This document shows positions 48,368-57,150 of a stretch of DNA of 64,000 bases, in pieces. Source of the stretch: Acinetobacter sp. WCHA55. GTDB lineage: Bacteria; Pseudomonadota; Gammaproteobacteria; Pseudomonadales; Moraxellaceae. The position numbers were made by a program, and so were the translations under genes. How positions within the stretch are numbered: position 1 is the stretch's first letter; each line of letters opens with the position of its first letter. The notes beneath the pieces were generated by a model, which was not told the origin of the DNA, searched no databases, and saw nothing but the letters and a program-made list of their open reading frames with translations. Location: the NCBI RefSeq assembly GCF_002165305.2, contig NZ_CP032286.1, positions 2,170,001 through 2,234,000 of the forward strand. Direction: 5' to 3'.

Positions 48368-50011
48368 ATGTCTTACCAAACCTCTATTCATTTTGATCCA
48401 ACAGCGCTGCTGATAATAAAAAATGAAGTGGATAATTCCATTAAGCTAGTTGAATCAGCTGTGAGCACCTTAGCAGAAGATCAGACTTTACCTTTTGGGA
48501 TTGACGATGCATTAAACCAATTTGAGCAATGCGCTCAAGTGCTTGCATTGATTGATATGTCAAACTTGGCCAAAATTGCTGAATATTCCGCAGAACTTAT
48601 GCGCAAGATCATGGGTAACCCTTCACAGATCAATACCCAAGATGTAATTGCACTCAGCGAAGGTACGACCATGCTGAAGCGCTATATTGAGTTCATTTGC
48701 TTAAGAGAAGTGAAAATTCCACAGTTCTTGTTGGATACCTTAAACCGTCTTGAAATTGCATTAGCAAAGCCGTTAACGCAAGAAGGTCAGCATATCGAGT
48801 CCTTACTAGACTGTATCACACCAGATTTCAGCCTCCCTCAAGCGCCAAGTCTTGAAAAATCTCAATATGTCCACCGCCTGTACAAGCTGTCTTTAAGTCA
48901 AATGCTGAAACAAGAAGAAAGCGAACTTGATTTACAAGCAATAAAATTGGTGGGAACTTATTTAGCGGGTCTAGCAGAACAAACGCCGAGTAAACAGTAT
49001 TGGAACTTGGTCTATGTTGCACTTAATCAAATTGAACAATTGCTCATTAATGAACCACGTTTACGCACTCTGATTAGCATAGAACGTAACATTGCACAGT
49101 TCTTTACTGCGCCTGAACGTTTCAAAGCCAGCCTCACAGATCTTGCCAACATTCTCAGCCTGTGTATCAGCCAAGAAGATGAAGTGTCTCAACACATCCG
49201 TGGCAAACTCAATATTGGCGATGACTTACTCACAGATACGCAACTGCAAGTTTTTAGTCGTCATCTGTATGGGCCTGATTTCGACACGATGCATACCATT
49301 AGTGATTTGGTGACCACTGAAATGTCACAAATTCGCAATGACATTGAGTACAACTATCAAGACATGACGCCTGAGAAGACCCAAGAACTCCAAGCAAAAC
49401 TGGTCGATTTGGCGAACATCTTCAAAGTGTTGAACTTAAATGAAGCGTACAATGACTTAAATCGTCAAGCAGCATCACTTAGTCAAGCAGATATGCTGAA
49501 AGATGAAGGTTTTGCGCAGCAGTTGATGAACGTGATCTTATCAGCAATGAACTCTATTGGAGTGCTAGAACGTCACCATACTTCAAGCCGACTACAGCTT
49601 CGTGTTAATAACATGAATATTTCACTAGACCGTTTAGATGAAGCCCATACTGCATTATTGACAGAGGCTAAAACTTCTATTGACTTAAGTAGTCAAGCGT
49701 TGGCGCAATATCAGCAAGAGCAAGATTTAGCTACTCTTGAGAATACTCCTGCGCAACTACGTGAAGTTGCGGGCGCATTGTTGTTCTTAGGCGCTGAAAA
49801 TGGTCAAACCGCCCTGAATATTTCAGCAGATTTTGTTCAACAACAAATCACGGCTGAAACTGCGCTCACTGCTGCTCAAGTGAATCATGTGCTTGATGCA
49901 CTCGCAAGTGCAGATATGCTGATTGATAACTTAAAAAACAAACAGCCTGTATTACACAGTATGTTTGATGTAGCATTGAACAGTAGCCAAAAACTAAAGA
50001 CTGTTGCCTAA
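48368..50011 (+). CDS. fimL: FimL-like protein (ChpA N-terminal-type helical domains)
   Basis: 547 residues, almost entirely helical, with no membrane segment. The opening (LLIIKNEVDNSIKLVESAVS, then a helix pair around ALIDMSNLAKIAEYSAELM) resembles the N-terminal pseudo-HPt modules of ChpA. The length is close to Pseudomonas FimL (about 550), which lacks the histidine-kinase part. FimL-type proteins link the Pil-Chp chemosensory system to type IV pilus function and cAMP. No Chp or pilus gene is near. The stop overlaps the nudC start (TAATG). Confidence 0.6.
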   Translation: MSYQTSIHFDPTALLIIKNEVDNSIKLVESAVSTLAEDQTLPFGIDDALNQFEQCAQVLALIDMSNLAKIAEYSAELMRKIMGNPSQINTQDVIALSEGTTMLKRYIEFICLREVKIPQFLLDTLNRLEIALAKPLTQEGQHIESLLDCITPDFSLPQAPSLEKSQYVHRLYKLSLSQMLKQEESELDLQAIKLVGTYLAGLAEQTPSKQYWNLVYVALNQIEQLLINEPRLRTLISIERNIAQFFTAPERFKASLTDLANILSLCISQEDEVSQHIRGKLNIGDDLLTDTQLQVFSRHLYGPDFDTMHTISDLVTTEMSQIRNDIEYNYQDMTPEKTQELQAKLVDLANIFKVLNLNEAYNDLNRQAASLSQADMLKDEGFAQQLMNVILSAMNSIGVLERHHTSSRLQLRVNNMNISLDRLDEAHTALLTEAKTSIDLSSQALAQYQQEQDLATLENTPAQLREVAGALLFLGAENGQTALNISADFVQQQITAETALTAAQVNHVLDALASADMLIDNLKNKQPVLHSMFDVALNSSQKLKTVA

Positions 50012-50787
50012 TGTCAGAACTTTCACTTGCATATATTTTCCACCAACAACAACTGTTGGTGGACCATAACTTTCAATTGCCTCGTGTAGAGAAGCTAGCA
50101 AGTGATTTAAGTTTTCACTCGGGTGATCAAGTGATCGCCCGAGACCTGTTAGACAATGAGCCGATTCCTGAAGGCTTAGAACTCATCCCAATTCGCCAGT
50201 TGCTTCCACTCTGGAGCACTAAACAATTCGAACAGGCCAGCCGAGCTATTCAACTGTTAGAATGGCGTCGTAATCATAAGTTTTGTAGTCATTGCGGGCA
50301 CGCCACAGAAATGCATGCCAGCGAATATGCCATGATTTGCCCTGCCTGCGGTTATCATCAGTATCCACGGGTACAACCCTGCGTCATCACCGTCATTACA
50401 CGAGGTGAAGACGAAATTCTGTTGGCAAAAAATGCGCGTAATACCCGCAGCAATATGTATGGTTTGATTGCAGGCTTTGTTGAAGTCGGTGAAACTTTAG
50501 AAGAAGCGGTACGCCGCGAAACCTTGGAAGAGGTCGGCATTCAAGTTAAAAATGTTCAATACTTGGCGAGTCAGCCTTGGCCATTCCCAAGTAACTTAAT
50601 GATTGCATTTAAAGCAGAATATGATTCGGGTGAGCTTTGCTTACAAGAAGAAGAAATCAGTGATGCTCAATTCTTTAAATTTGATCAATTACCTGAAATT
50701 CCGTTCAAAGGCAGCATTGCACATGCTATGATCATGCATGCGACAGAAGGCACAACGGTCGCAGATGATACACGTGAGTGGCTGTAA
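50011..50787 (+). CDS. nudC: NAD+/NADH pyrophosphatase (Nudix, RNA deNADding)
   Basis: 258 residues. A zinc ribbon (FCSHCGHATEM and MICPACGYHQYPR, four Cys) precedes the Nudix box GFVEVGETLEEAVRRETLEE near residue 155. The SQPWPFPSNLMI segment after it (S-Q-P-W-P-F-P) is the NudC specificity signature. It hydrolyses NAD(H) to NMN and AMP and can remove NAD caps from RNA. The start codon overlaps the stop of the FimL-like gene, so the two are translated together. Confidence 0.95.
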   Translation: MSELSLAYIFHQQQLLVDHNFQLPRVEKLASDLSFHSGDQVIARDLLDNEPIPEGLELIPIRQLLPLWSTKQFEQASRAIQLLEWRRNHKFCSHCGHATEMHASEYAMICPACGYHQYPRVQPCVITVITRGEDEILLAKNARNTRSNMYGLIAGFVEVGETLEEAVRRETLEEVGIQVKNVQYLASQPWPFPSNLMIAFKAEYDSGELCLQEEEISDAQFFKFDQLPEIPFKGSIAHAMIMHATEGTTVADDTREWL

Positions 50788-50828
50788 GCTCACTCACCAT
50801 ATCTACAACAAAGCCCTTTAAAACCCAA

Positions 50829-51713
50829 TTATTGCTTAAGTGCATCCTCAAGCGCCTGCATAATTTTTTGCTTGGTCGTGAAGTAACGACTAAACAAACT
50901 CGACACTGAACCAATCATTGAAATATGACCAATGCGCGGCACCGTCCAAAGTTGACTGTAGTTGCCTTTTTCTTTCAACCTACGATCTAAATCAACGGCA
51001 TTGCTCAACCCGACAACATCATCATTCTCTGCAACCAACAGATAATGTTTCACCGTATTCGACTCGACGAAATAATATGGCATCACTTCTTGATAAGGTC
51101 TGTTCTGGTCAAAAGCATCTGCACAAATTGGATCGCCTTTATAATCGAAATGATAAGGTCCTGCCAAACCAATAATGGCGGTAATTTGACTACGGCATTG
51201 TATTTCATATGGCTTCGGATGATAGAGCGCAGACATCACATTAAACGCACCTGCGGAATGTCCCATCAACACCACTTTTTCAGTCGAAATTTGATATTTA
51301 ATCTGATGCACATTGAGATAATTTAAAGCCAAGCTTAGATCATCAATAGAGGCAGGAAAAATATGCTCAGGCGCCAAGTGATAGTTAATCACAGCTACAT
51401 CAAAGCCTTCTTTGGCAAAAGCCTCACCAATGAAGCGATAGTCTTTCTTATCACCATGCATCCACGCACCACCATGCACAAAAACAATTAGTGGACGATG
51501 CTCACGTGGCGTTTGTGTGCGGAACAAATCCAAACGATGTCGCGCACGCAAACCATAGGCCACATTTTCTTGAACTAAATAGCCTTTACGCGGCGTTAAA
51601 CGGTTTAGGGCATAGCTACCGACATCATAAATACGAAAGTCACGATAGAGTAATCTTGCATACTCTACCGAACGATTCAGTCTTTGAACGAAAGGCTGAA
51701 GCTTATTGAACAT
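50829..51713 (-). CDS. Alpha/beta hydrolase (HGG-type esterase)
   Basis: 294 residues from the ATG at 51713. A TTG at 51725 in frame is possible. The oxyanion-hole motif IVFVHGGAWMHGDKKDY is near residue 75, the nucleophile GHSAGAFNVMSAL near 150, and the late His in VPRIGHISMIGSVSS near 265. This is the hormone-sensitive-lipase-like carboxylesterase family. No signal peptide. The start lies inside the end of dolP (11-bp overlap), so it is the last gene of a yraN-dolP-esterase unit. Substrate unknown. Confidence 0.82.
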   Translation of the reverse strand: MFNKLQPFVQRLNRSVEYARLLYRDFRIYDVGSYALNRLTPRKGYLVQENVAYGLRARHRLDLFRTQTPREHRPLIVFVHGGAWMHGDKKDYRFIGEAFAKEGFDVAVINYHLAPEHIFPASIDDLSLALNYLNVHQIKYQISTEKVVLMGHSAGAFNVMSALYHPKPYEIQCRSQITAIIGLAGPYHFDYKGDPICADAFDQNRPYQEVMPYYFVESNTVKHYLLVAENDDVVGLSNAVDLDRRLKEKGNYSQLWTVPRIGHISMIGSVSSLFSRYFTTKQKIMQALEDALKQ

Positions 51714-52386
51714 TAGTTGGCTCAACTTGGTCTGGGTCTATCGCTACAGGTGTTTGTTCTGTAGGTACAGCATTCATCATAGGTGATGCAAATGCATTGT
51801 TTGTTTGTGATTGTTGTTCAATGTTATCAACTAAGGTAATAATTTTAGTGACATTACCCACTTGTTGTAATACTTGGTTTAAGTCCGTAATTTCAGCAGT
51901 ATTTAAACGCCCCATCACGTACAACACACCATCTTCGGTGTGAATACGAACTTTCGCATCTGAAACAACAGCAGCTTTCATGATCAAGCCACGGGTATTT
52001 GCCGTAACTGAGGTGTCTTGCATGATGGTGCTATAACTAATTTGGTTTCCGACTGTAATGTAGTTATGCACGGTTTTAACATCCGACATCGCACGTACAT
52101 TGTCTTCAGCCAACTGACGTAGGTGTTGATCGGGCACTTGTCCTGTTAATAAGACATTTCCATGAAAACTTTCAATATTGACACGTGACTGTTTAAAACG
52201 ACTGTCCAATTTATATAAGTTAATTTTTGCAGTACGCTCAATTGAAGAGTCGATGAAAACTTGTCCTAATGAACGCGCACCACTCTCTGTTCCTACAGCA
52301 GCTGTCCCTGTTCCACCCGAAATGAAACTTGCACATCCAGATAAACTTGCGACACATAATACGGTCATTGCAATACGATTGAACAC
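51703..52386 (-). CDS. dolP: BON-domain outer-membrane lipoprotein (DolP/YraP)
   Basis: 227 residues. Lipoprotein signal MFNRIAMTVLCVASLSGC with the lipid-bearing Cys at 18. Two BON domains follow: about residues 52-120 (VNIESFHGNVLLTGQVPDQH) and 130-195 (VRIHTEDGVLYVMGRLNTAE). This is the DolP/YraP layout. DolP supports outer-membrane integrity and the BAM machinery. A Gln/Thr/Pro-rich tail of about 30 residues is extra. 60 bp after yraN. Confidence 0.9.
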   Translation of the reverse strand: MFNRIAMTVLCVASLSGCASFISGGTGTAAVGTESGARSLGQVFIDSSIERTAKINLYKLDSRFKQSRVNIESFHGNVLLTGQVPDQHLRQLAEDNVRAMSDVKTVHNYITVGNQISYSTIMQDTSVTANTRGLIMKAAVVSDAKVRIHTEDGVLYVMGRLNTAEITDLNQVLQQVGNVTKIITLVDNIEQQSQTNNAFASPMMNAVPTEQTPVAIDPDQVEPTNVQ

Positions 52387-52446
52387 TCAGCAAGACTCCT
52401 CAACTTTTCAAACTATTTTAATTCAGCATTTCAGCTTTGATTTTGT

Positions 52447-52857
52447 TCAAAGATTAATAAAGTCTTGATCAAAAGTAAAAGCATTTTCTATCCATTGCTG
52501 ATCATAAGTGAATTTTGAAAAATCTTGCTGTATGGTTTTTGCAATTTCTTTAAAAAAATCAAAACAAATCACATCAAAGCGGCAATAATATTGCTGGAAA
52601 TGTGGATGATCTTGTAAAAATAACATGGCCGTTTTTGCTATTTTGCGTTGTTTTGAATAGGAAATTGTTTCAGCAGCCTGTGCAAAACGCGTTTTTGAGC
52701 GCGCTTTGACCTCAACAAAAACCAATTCCTGCCCCTTTTGTACAATCAGATCAATTTCACCAAAGCGCGAATGATAATTTGACTGCACATAAACATACCC
52801 CTGTTCTTCTAACACAGCCAAAGCTTGCTGCTCTGCCCATTGTCCCAGTTTCATCAC
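52447..52857 (-). CDS. yraN: YraN family (UPF0102) putative endonuclease
   Basis: 136 residues. The conserved restriction-endonuclease-like core is seen as [20 protein letters not shown] near residue 31 (E-D...E-x-K). The N-terminal [17 protein letters not shown] is usual in UPF0102. Function unproven in general. Encoded with dolP on the minus strand and divergent from rsmI, the same neighbourhood as in E. coli. Confidence 0.9.
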   Translation of the reverse strand: MMKLGQWAEQQALAVLEEQGYVYVQSNYHSRFGEIDLIVQKGQELVFVEVKARSKTRFAQAAETISYSKQRKIAKTAMLFLQDHPHFQQYYCRFDVICFDFFKEIAKTIQQDFSKFTYDQQWIENAFTFDQDFINL

Positions 52858-53181
52858 TTTATCTTCCCTACTTCGTTTTTATTTTTAAATCAGCGCATTT
52901 CGAAAAGCTCAATATCCATCAAAAATCTCACGCCTTGATGTTTAAAAACACTGCTGTGAGTCTCTCGAACCAATCAATTCATTTCATTCTACGTTTTAAA
53001 GCTTTCTTAGCGCTTAGATTTTAGCCGAATGTCTTACTGACTCCTGCAAATAGATCGCCGACTACATTCTAGCTCACGCCATGACGGACAATTCAGGTAG
53101 AATGCTTATGCGGAATTGGTCGAATGCATCCAAGCATAACCCAACCCCATCATTTTATTATTTTGCAGCGCGGAGAGCCCC
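52858..53181. other. Divergent promoter region between yraN and rsmI
   Basis: 324 bp. It must hold promoters for both genes. A TAGAAT hexamer near 53097 could be the -10 box for rsmI, but the -35 is not convincing. I see no RNA gene or repeat here. Confidence 0.4.
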
Positions 53182-54027
53182 ATGAGTGCCCAGTTATTTG
53201 TAGTCGCAACCCCTATTGGGCACTTAGATGACATGACATACCGCGCAATTGATGTATTAAAATCAGTCAAAGTCATTGCAGCTGAGGATACACGAACCTC
53301 AGCACAATTACTGAAACACTTTAATATTCAAACACCGCTCACTGCGTGCCACGATCATAACGAAAGCAACAAAATTGATACTCTCATTCAGCGTTTGTTG
53401 AAAGGTGAAGATATGGCGCTTATTAGTGATGCAGGAACACCCCTTATCAGTGATCCAGGCTTTAAACTGGTTCGTGCCGCACAAGAGCATAATATCCGTG
53501 TAATTCCTGTTCCTGGCGCCTGTGCTGCCATTGCTGCTTTAAGCTCAGTGGGCTTACCAAGTGATCGTTTCAGCTTTGAAGGTTTTTTGTCTTCTAAACA
53601 AACCCAACGACTGGCAAGTTTGGAAAAACTCAAAGACGAAACGCAAACCCTGATTTTTTATGAAGCACCACATCGTATTTTAGATAGTGTCAGTGACATG
53701 GCCAAAGTCTTTGGTGCTGACCGCCCTGTCGGTTTTGCCCGTGAAATTACCAAAACCTTTGAAACCATTAAGAAGATGACTTTAGGAGAGTTGGTTGAAT
53801 TTATTGCAAACGATCATCATCAACAAAAAGGTGAGATTGTGCTAGTTGTCGGTGGTGCGACTAGTGAAAAAGATATGACGCAAGAAAAACTCGACCAGCT
53901 TTTAACACGTCTCTTACAAGATTTGTCGGTGAAGGCTGCATCACAGTTAGCGGCTGATTTGACAGGAATTAAAAAGAAAATTGCATACCAACGCGCTTTA
54001 GAACTAACGCAAGATCAGGCTGAATAG
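53182..54027 (+). CDS. rsmI: 16S rRNA (cytidine-1402 2'-O)-methyltransferase
   Basis: 281 residues. TP-methylase family motifs: LFVVATPIGHLDDMTYRAID near the N terminus, AAEDTRTSAQLLKHFNI near 35, and ALISDAGTPLISDPGFKLVR near 78 for SAM binding. FYEAPHRILDSVSDM near 160 is also typical. It methylates C1402 in the decoding centre together with RsmH. Single gene, divergent from yraN. Confidence 0.95.
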   Translation: MSAQLFVVATPIGHLDDMTYRAIDVLKSVKVIAAEDTRTSAQLLKHFNIQTPLTACHDHNESNKIDTLIQRLLKGEDMALISDAGTPLISDPGFKLVRAAQEHNIRVIPVPGACAAIAALSSVGLPSDRFSFEGFLSSKQTQRLASLEKLKDETQTLIFYEAPHRILDSVSDMAKVFGADRPVGFAREITKTFETIKKMTLGELVEFIANDHHQQKGEIVLVVGGATSEKDMTQEKLDQLLTRLLQDLSVKAASQLAADLTGIKKKIAYQRALELTQDQAE

Positions 54028-54073
54028 GCTTCGATAGCTTGAAAAAAAGTATTGCTATTTTTTGAAAAAATAA

Positions 54074-54115
54074 AGAGCAGCAGATTTAAGTGCTTTGGCC
54101 TTTCTCTGCTGCTCT
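54074..54115 (-). terminator. Long hairpin between rsmI and the LysR gene
   Basis: 11-bp perfect stem AGAGCAGCAGA / TCTGCTGCTCT with a 20-nt loop. On the minus strand it is followed by TTTATTTTTT, so it probably ends transcripts from the minus-strand LysR gene. On the plus strand no T-run follows. Confidence 0.6.
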
Positions 54116-54228
54116 CAATATTAAGCGGATCCATGTGAACCGCTTAACTCAGATTATGTAGTTATATCATTTAAAATTTATAAGCATGTGTATGGGTTGA
54201 CTGACCGTCAGTTACAATCTCTATCGAA

Positions 54229-55158
54229 TTAGCTTGCTTCTTGGTAAATACGACCGCCGGGTAGTTGGCAAAAGTATTGTTTCAATGCATCCAAACAACG
54301 ATGGATCTTCATCGGCTGTTGTTCATGCTTTGAAATGATGGCATATAGCGTAAAGTTAGGGAGCTTCCACTCTGGAAGAACTTCCACTAAAGAACCGTTA
54401 AGCAATTCTTTTTGCACATCCAAATATAAAATACGTGCAACCCCATGCCCATGTTGGCATAAAGTCTTCGTCACTAAAATATTATTACTGGTTACTCTTG
54501 ATTTCATCTCAAGTTTAACCGCGTCACCTGTCACCACATTTTTAAAATCAAAATCATGATTATTTTTCATAATCGTAATCGGAATAAGATCATGATTTTT
54601 CAAATCTTCAGGTCGTGAAATTGGTGCAGACTGATTCAAATAGCTCGGTGAAGCAACCAAAATCTGTTCGACGCGCGCCAATGGCACCACATGTACGCTT
54701 TGATCGTCAACTGTTGGGCTCATTCTTAAAGCAATATCAATTCGCCCATTCATCAAATCTACATAATGATTATCTGCCTCAATATGAATAGATAATCCGC
54801 GATGAGCAGACATCCAATGTGACAAAGCAGGAATCACATGATTAGCACCTAACTCTGGCGTAGTGGCGATTCTCAGCTCACCCACAAGATCATCGCGCAA
54901 TTCATTGATACGTATTTTGCCACGTTCAGCAGCGGCGAGCATTTCTTGACAGCTGTGGAAAAAAGCCTGGCCTGCTTCAGTTAAATTCAACTTTCTTGTT
55001 GAGCGATGTAAAAGAACAACTTCCATCTCTTGCTCTAAAGAACGAATTTGCTGACTCACAGCACTTGTAGTGATGCCTAACTCACGCGCGGCACCACTAA
55101 ATGAACTTTTTTCGACAACACAAGCAAAAACACCCATTGCCCGTAGTTGATCTAACAT
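54229..55158 (-). CDS. LysR-family transcriptional regulator
   Basis: 309 residues from the ATG at 55158, which has GAGAG 6 nt upstream. An ATG at 55191 would add 11 residues. HTH: FACVVEKSSFSGAARELGIT then TSAVSQQIRSLEQEM near residues 10-40. The effector domain (about 90-290) has the usual type-2 periplasmic-binding pattern. The target cannot be inferred: its neighbours are rsmI and nlpD, neither an obvious target. No divergent gene within 100 bp. Confidence 0.82.
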   Translation of the reverse strand: MLDQLRAMGVFACVVEKSSFSGAARELGITTSAVSQQIRSLEQEMEVVLLHRSTRKLNLTEAGQAFFHSCQEMLAAAERGKIRINELRDDLVGELRIATTPELGANHVIPALSHWMSAHRGLSIHIEADNHYVDLMNGRIDIALRMSPTVDDQSVHVVPLARVEQILVASPSYLNQSAPISRPEDLKNHDLIPITIMKNNHDFDFKNVVTGDAVKLEMKSRVTSNNILVTKTLCQHGHGVARILYLDVQKELLNGSLVEVLPEWKLPNFTLYAIISKHEQQPMKIHRCLDALKQYFCQLPGGRIYQEAS

Positions 55159-55253
55159 AAAATTCTCTCTGGATTCATGAGAAGTTTTCATCTATTTGAT
55201 AAAAACAACTCATTGTATTATACGGTGAATTTTTTGCGTTGCATCCAGATTTT

Positions 55254-56072
55254 TTAATTTAATGGTAAAACTATAGTCGGATTGATTGGCTTGCCATCTA
55301 AGCGTACTTGGAACTCCAACATGGTACGCGTTGCACCTGTTGATCCCATTTCCGCAATTTTCTGTCCTGCCGTCACATTTTGACCGCTCTTCACATTCAT
55401 CGCACTGTTGTGTGCATATGCTGTGATATAACCGTCAATATGCTTAACCAAAATTAAGTTTCCATATTCTTTCAATCCGTCTGCTGCATACACCACTTGA
55501 CCATCTGCTGCTGCATAAATTGGATCACCTTGGTTACCAGCGTAGCGAATACCTTTTACATTATTTGCTAAATTATAACCTTGCAAAACAGCGCCATTAC
55601 TTGGTTTTACCCAGCGTAAAGTTGAACTTTTCGAGCTCGCAACAGGTGCGGTCGGTACTTTAGCAGGAGTTGTTGTAGTTGTGGTGGTCGTATTTTGACT
55701 CGGGAGACCAACATTTTGACGTTGAATTGGAGCGGTTTGTGTAATAGGTTGCGTCGTGGTTGTACGTGGGCTACCCGAACCTTTTAAACGTAATGACTGT
55801 CCCACATAAATACGATACGGCGCAGCGATATCATTCATGTCCGCAACCGATATATAACTCAGCCCATAACGAGTTGCAATACCGCTCAGCGTGTCGCCTG
55901 AACGAACTGTATAATAGTCTGGTGCTTTCGCAAAACGTGTTGCATTGTTAACCTGTGGTTTAGAAGCACAACCACTCAAAATAACAGTTGAAACTACAGC
56001 AGTAGATAACACGACAGTTTTCAGCAGTGCTGTAGGAATTGCAATGAAACGAATTTGAGACAACACAGACAT
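55254..56072 (-). CDS. nlpD: NlpD-like lipoprotein (LysM + degenerate LytM/M23)
   Basis: 272 residues. Lipoprotein signal with lipobox LSGC near residue 34. One LysM domain (YTVRSGDTLSGIATRYGLS) at about 54-98, a Thr/Pro-rich linker, then a LytM domain to the C terminus. The zinc and catalytic residues are not all there: the first His is absent in GIRYAGNQGD and the usual L-H-F-E is LEFQ. NlpD-type proteins are non-enzymatic activators of septal amidases, which fits. It is next to surE as in the surE-nlpD cluster of other gammaproteobacteria. Confidence 0.88.
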   Translation of the reverse strand: MSVLSQIRFIAIPTALLKTVVLSTAVVSTVILSGCASKPQVNNATRFAKAPDYYTVRSGDTLSGIATRYGLSYISVADMNDIAAPYRIYVGQSLRLKGSGSPRTTTTQPITQTAPIQRQNVGLPSQNTTTTTTTTPAKVPTAPVASSKSSTLRWVKPSNGAVLQGYNLANNVKGIRYAGNQGDPIYAAADGQVVYAADGLKEYGNLILVKHIDGYITAYAHNSAMNVKSGQNVTAGQKIAEMGSTGATRTMLEFQVRLDGKPINPTIVLPLN

Positions 56073-56225
56073 TTATCTTACTCTCTAAAAATACAAAAAA
56101 TAATCAGTTTAATTTGCGCTAAGATTAGCAAAAAAGTATATGAAAATAGTATCTCTGCACGTATTTTCACAAAGTTATAACAAACTGCTGAAAACATTCC
56201 TTGTATTGCTCAGCTGCAGCGACTT

Positions 56226-56996
56226 TTAAACACTTATTTGCCCTTGTAATGCATGCAAAACTTCATAGTTGGTTGCATCCATCTGAATAGGCGTAATACT
56301 GACAAAGCCATTCGCCACGGCGAAAAAGTCTGACTCTACCTCATCATAGCCTCTTTTCGGTTCTGCCACTGCTTCACCTGCAAGCCCAATCCAGTACACT
56401 TGACGACCACGTGGGTCAACATGACTAGTAATCGGCTTAGACTGACGACGACGTCCTTGATAAGTAATTTTAGCACCTTGTAATTCAGCGACATCGGGAA
56501 TATTTATATTCAAAATATGGCGTGGTGGCAGTTCAGGCAAACCTTGCTTCACAAAGTCATGCACCCACTGTGCAGCATGATGATAATCTTCTGGGCGGTT
56601 GTACGAACGCACTTCTGGCCCAGCCAATGATACCGCAATAGCTGGTTGCTTCATGAGTCGACCTTCAAAAGCTGCACCCACTGTTCCTGAGTACAGCACA
56701 TCATCCCCCAAATTTGCCCCGCTATTGATACCACTAACAACAAGGTCAAATTCAAAGTCAAACAAACCATTCATGGACAAATAGACACAGTCTGCGGGTG
56801 TTCCATTGACTGCCCACATGTCGGGTGCAATTTCGATTGGGCGTAAGGGGCGATCTAAAGTCAAAGCACTGGAAAAACCACTACGTTCACTTTCAGGTGC
56901 TACAATCACCACGCGACCTAATGGACGTAGAGCATGTGCGAGCGCTTGAATACCTGGTGCAAAAACACCATCGTCATTAGCTATTAAAATATTCAC
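56226..56996 (-). CDS. surE: 5'/3'-nucleotidase SurE
   Basis: 256 residues. Metal-binding N terminus [18 protein letters not shown] (Asp-Asp), then [15 protein letters not shown] near 65 and [19 protein letters not shown] near 86. It dephosphorylates nucleoside monophosphates and short polyphosphates under stress. Upstream of nlpD on the same strand. The integrase gene starts 154 bp from its start codon on the other strand, so the island lies directly at its promoter. Confidence 0.95.
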   Translation of the reverse strand: MNILIANDDGVFAPGIQALAHALRPLGRVVIVAPESERSGFSSALTLDRPLRPIEIAPDMWAVNGTPADCVYLSMNGLFDFEFDLVVSGINSGANLGDDVLYSGTVGAAFEGRLMKQPAIAVSLAGPEVRSYNRPEDYHHAAQWVHDFVKQGLPELPPRHILNINIPDVAELQGAKITYQGRRRQSKPITSHVDPRGRQVYWIGLAGEAVAEPKRGYDEVESDFFAVANGFVSITPIQMDATNYEVLHALQGQISV

Positions 56997-57000
56997 AATA

Positions 57001-57110
57001 ATCTTCTTAAATCTACATTAATCTAAAAATATTTAAAAAACCTTTATTTAGACTTAAATTTAATCTACTTTAGTCTGTATTAGTTCGCACTAATCTGTCA
57101 AAAAAACGGG
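57001..57110. other. A/T-rich region with repeated TTAGTCT/TAATCT motifs beside the integrase
   Basis: Within about 100 bp between surE and the integrase, short related words recur in both orientations (TTAATCTA, TTTAGACT, TTTAATCTA, TTTAGTCTG, CACTAATCTG). Clustered short repeats next to a tyrosine integrase can be arm-type binding sites or the att core. I could not find a matching longer repeat at the far side of the island. Confidence 0.35.
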
Positions 57111-57150
57111 GACTTTTGCGGGTAACTTATTTAACTGAACGGGTAACTCA

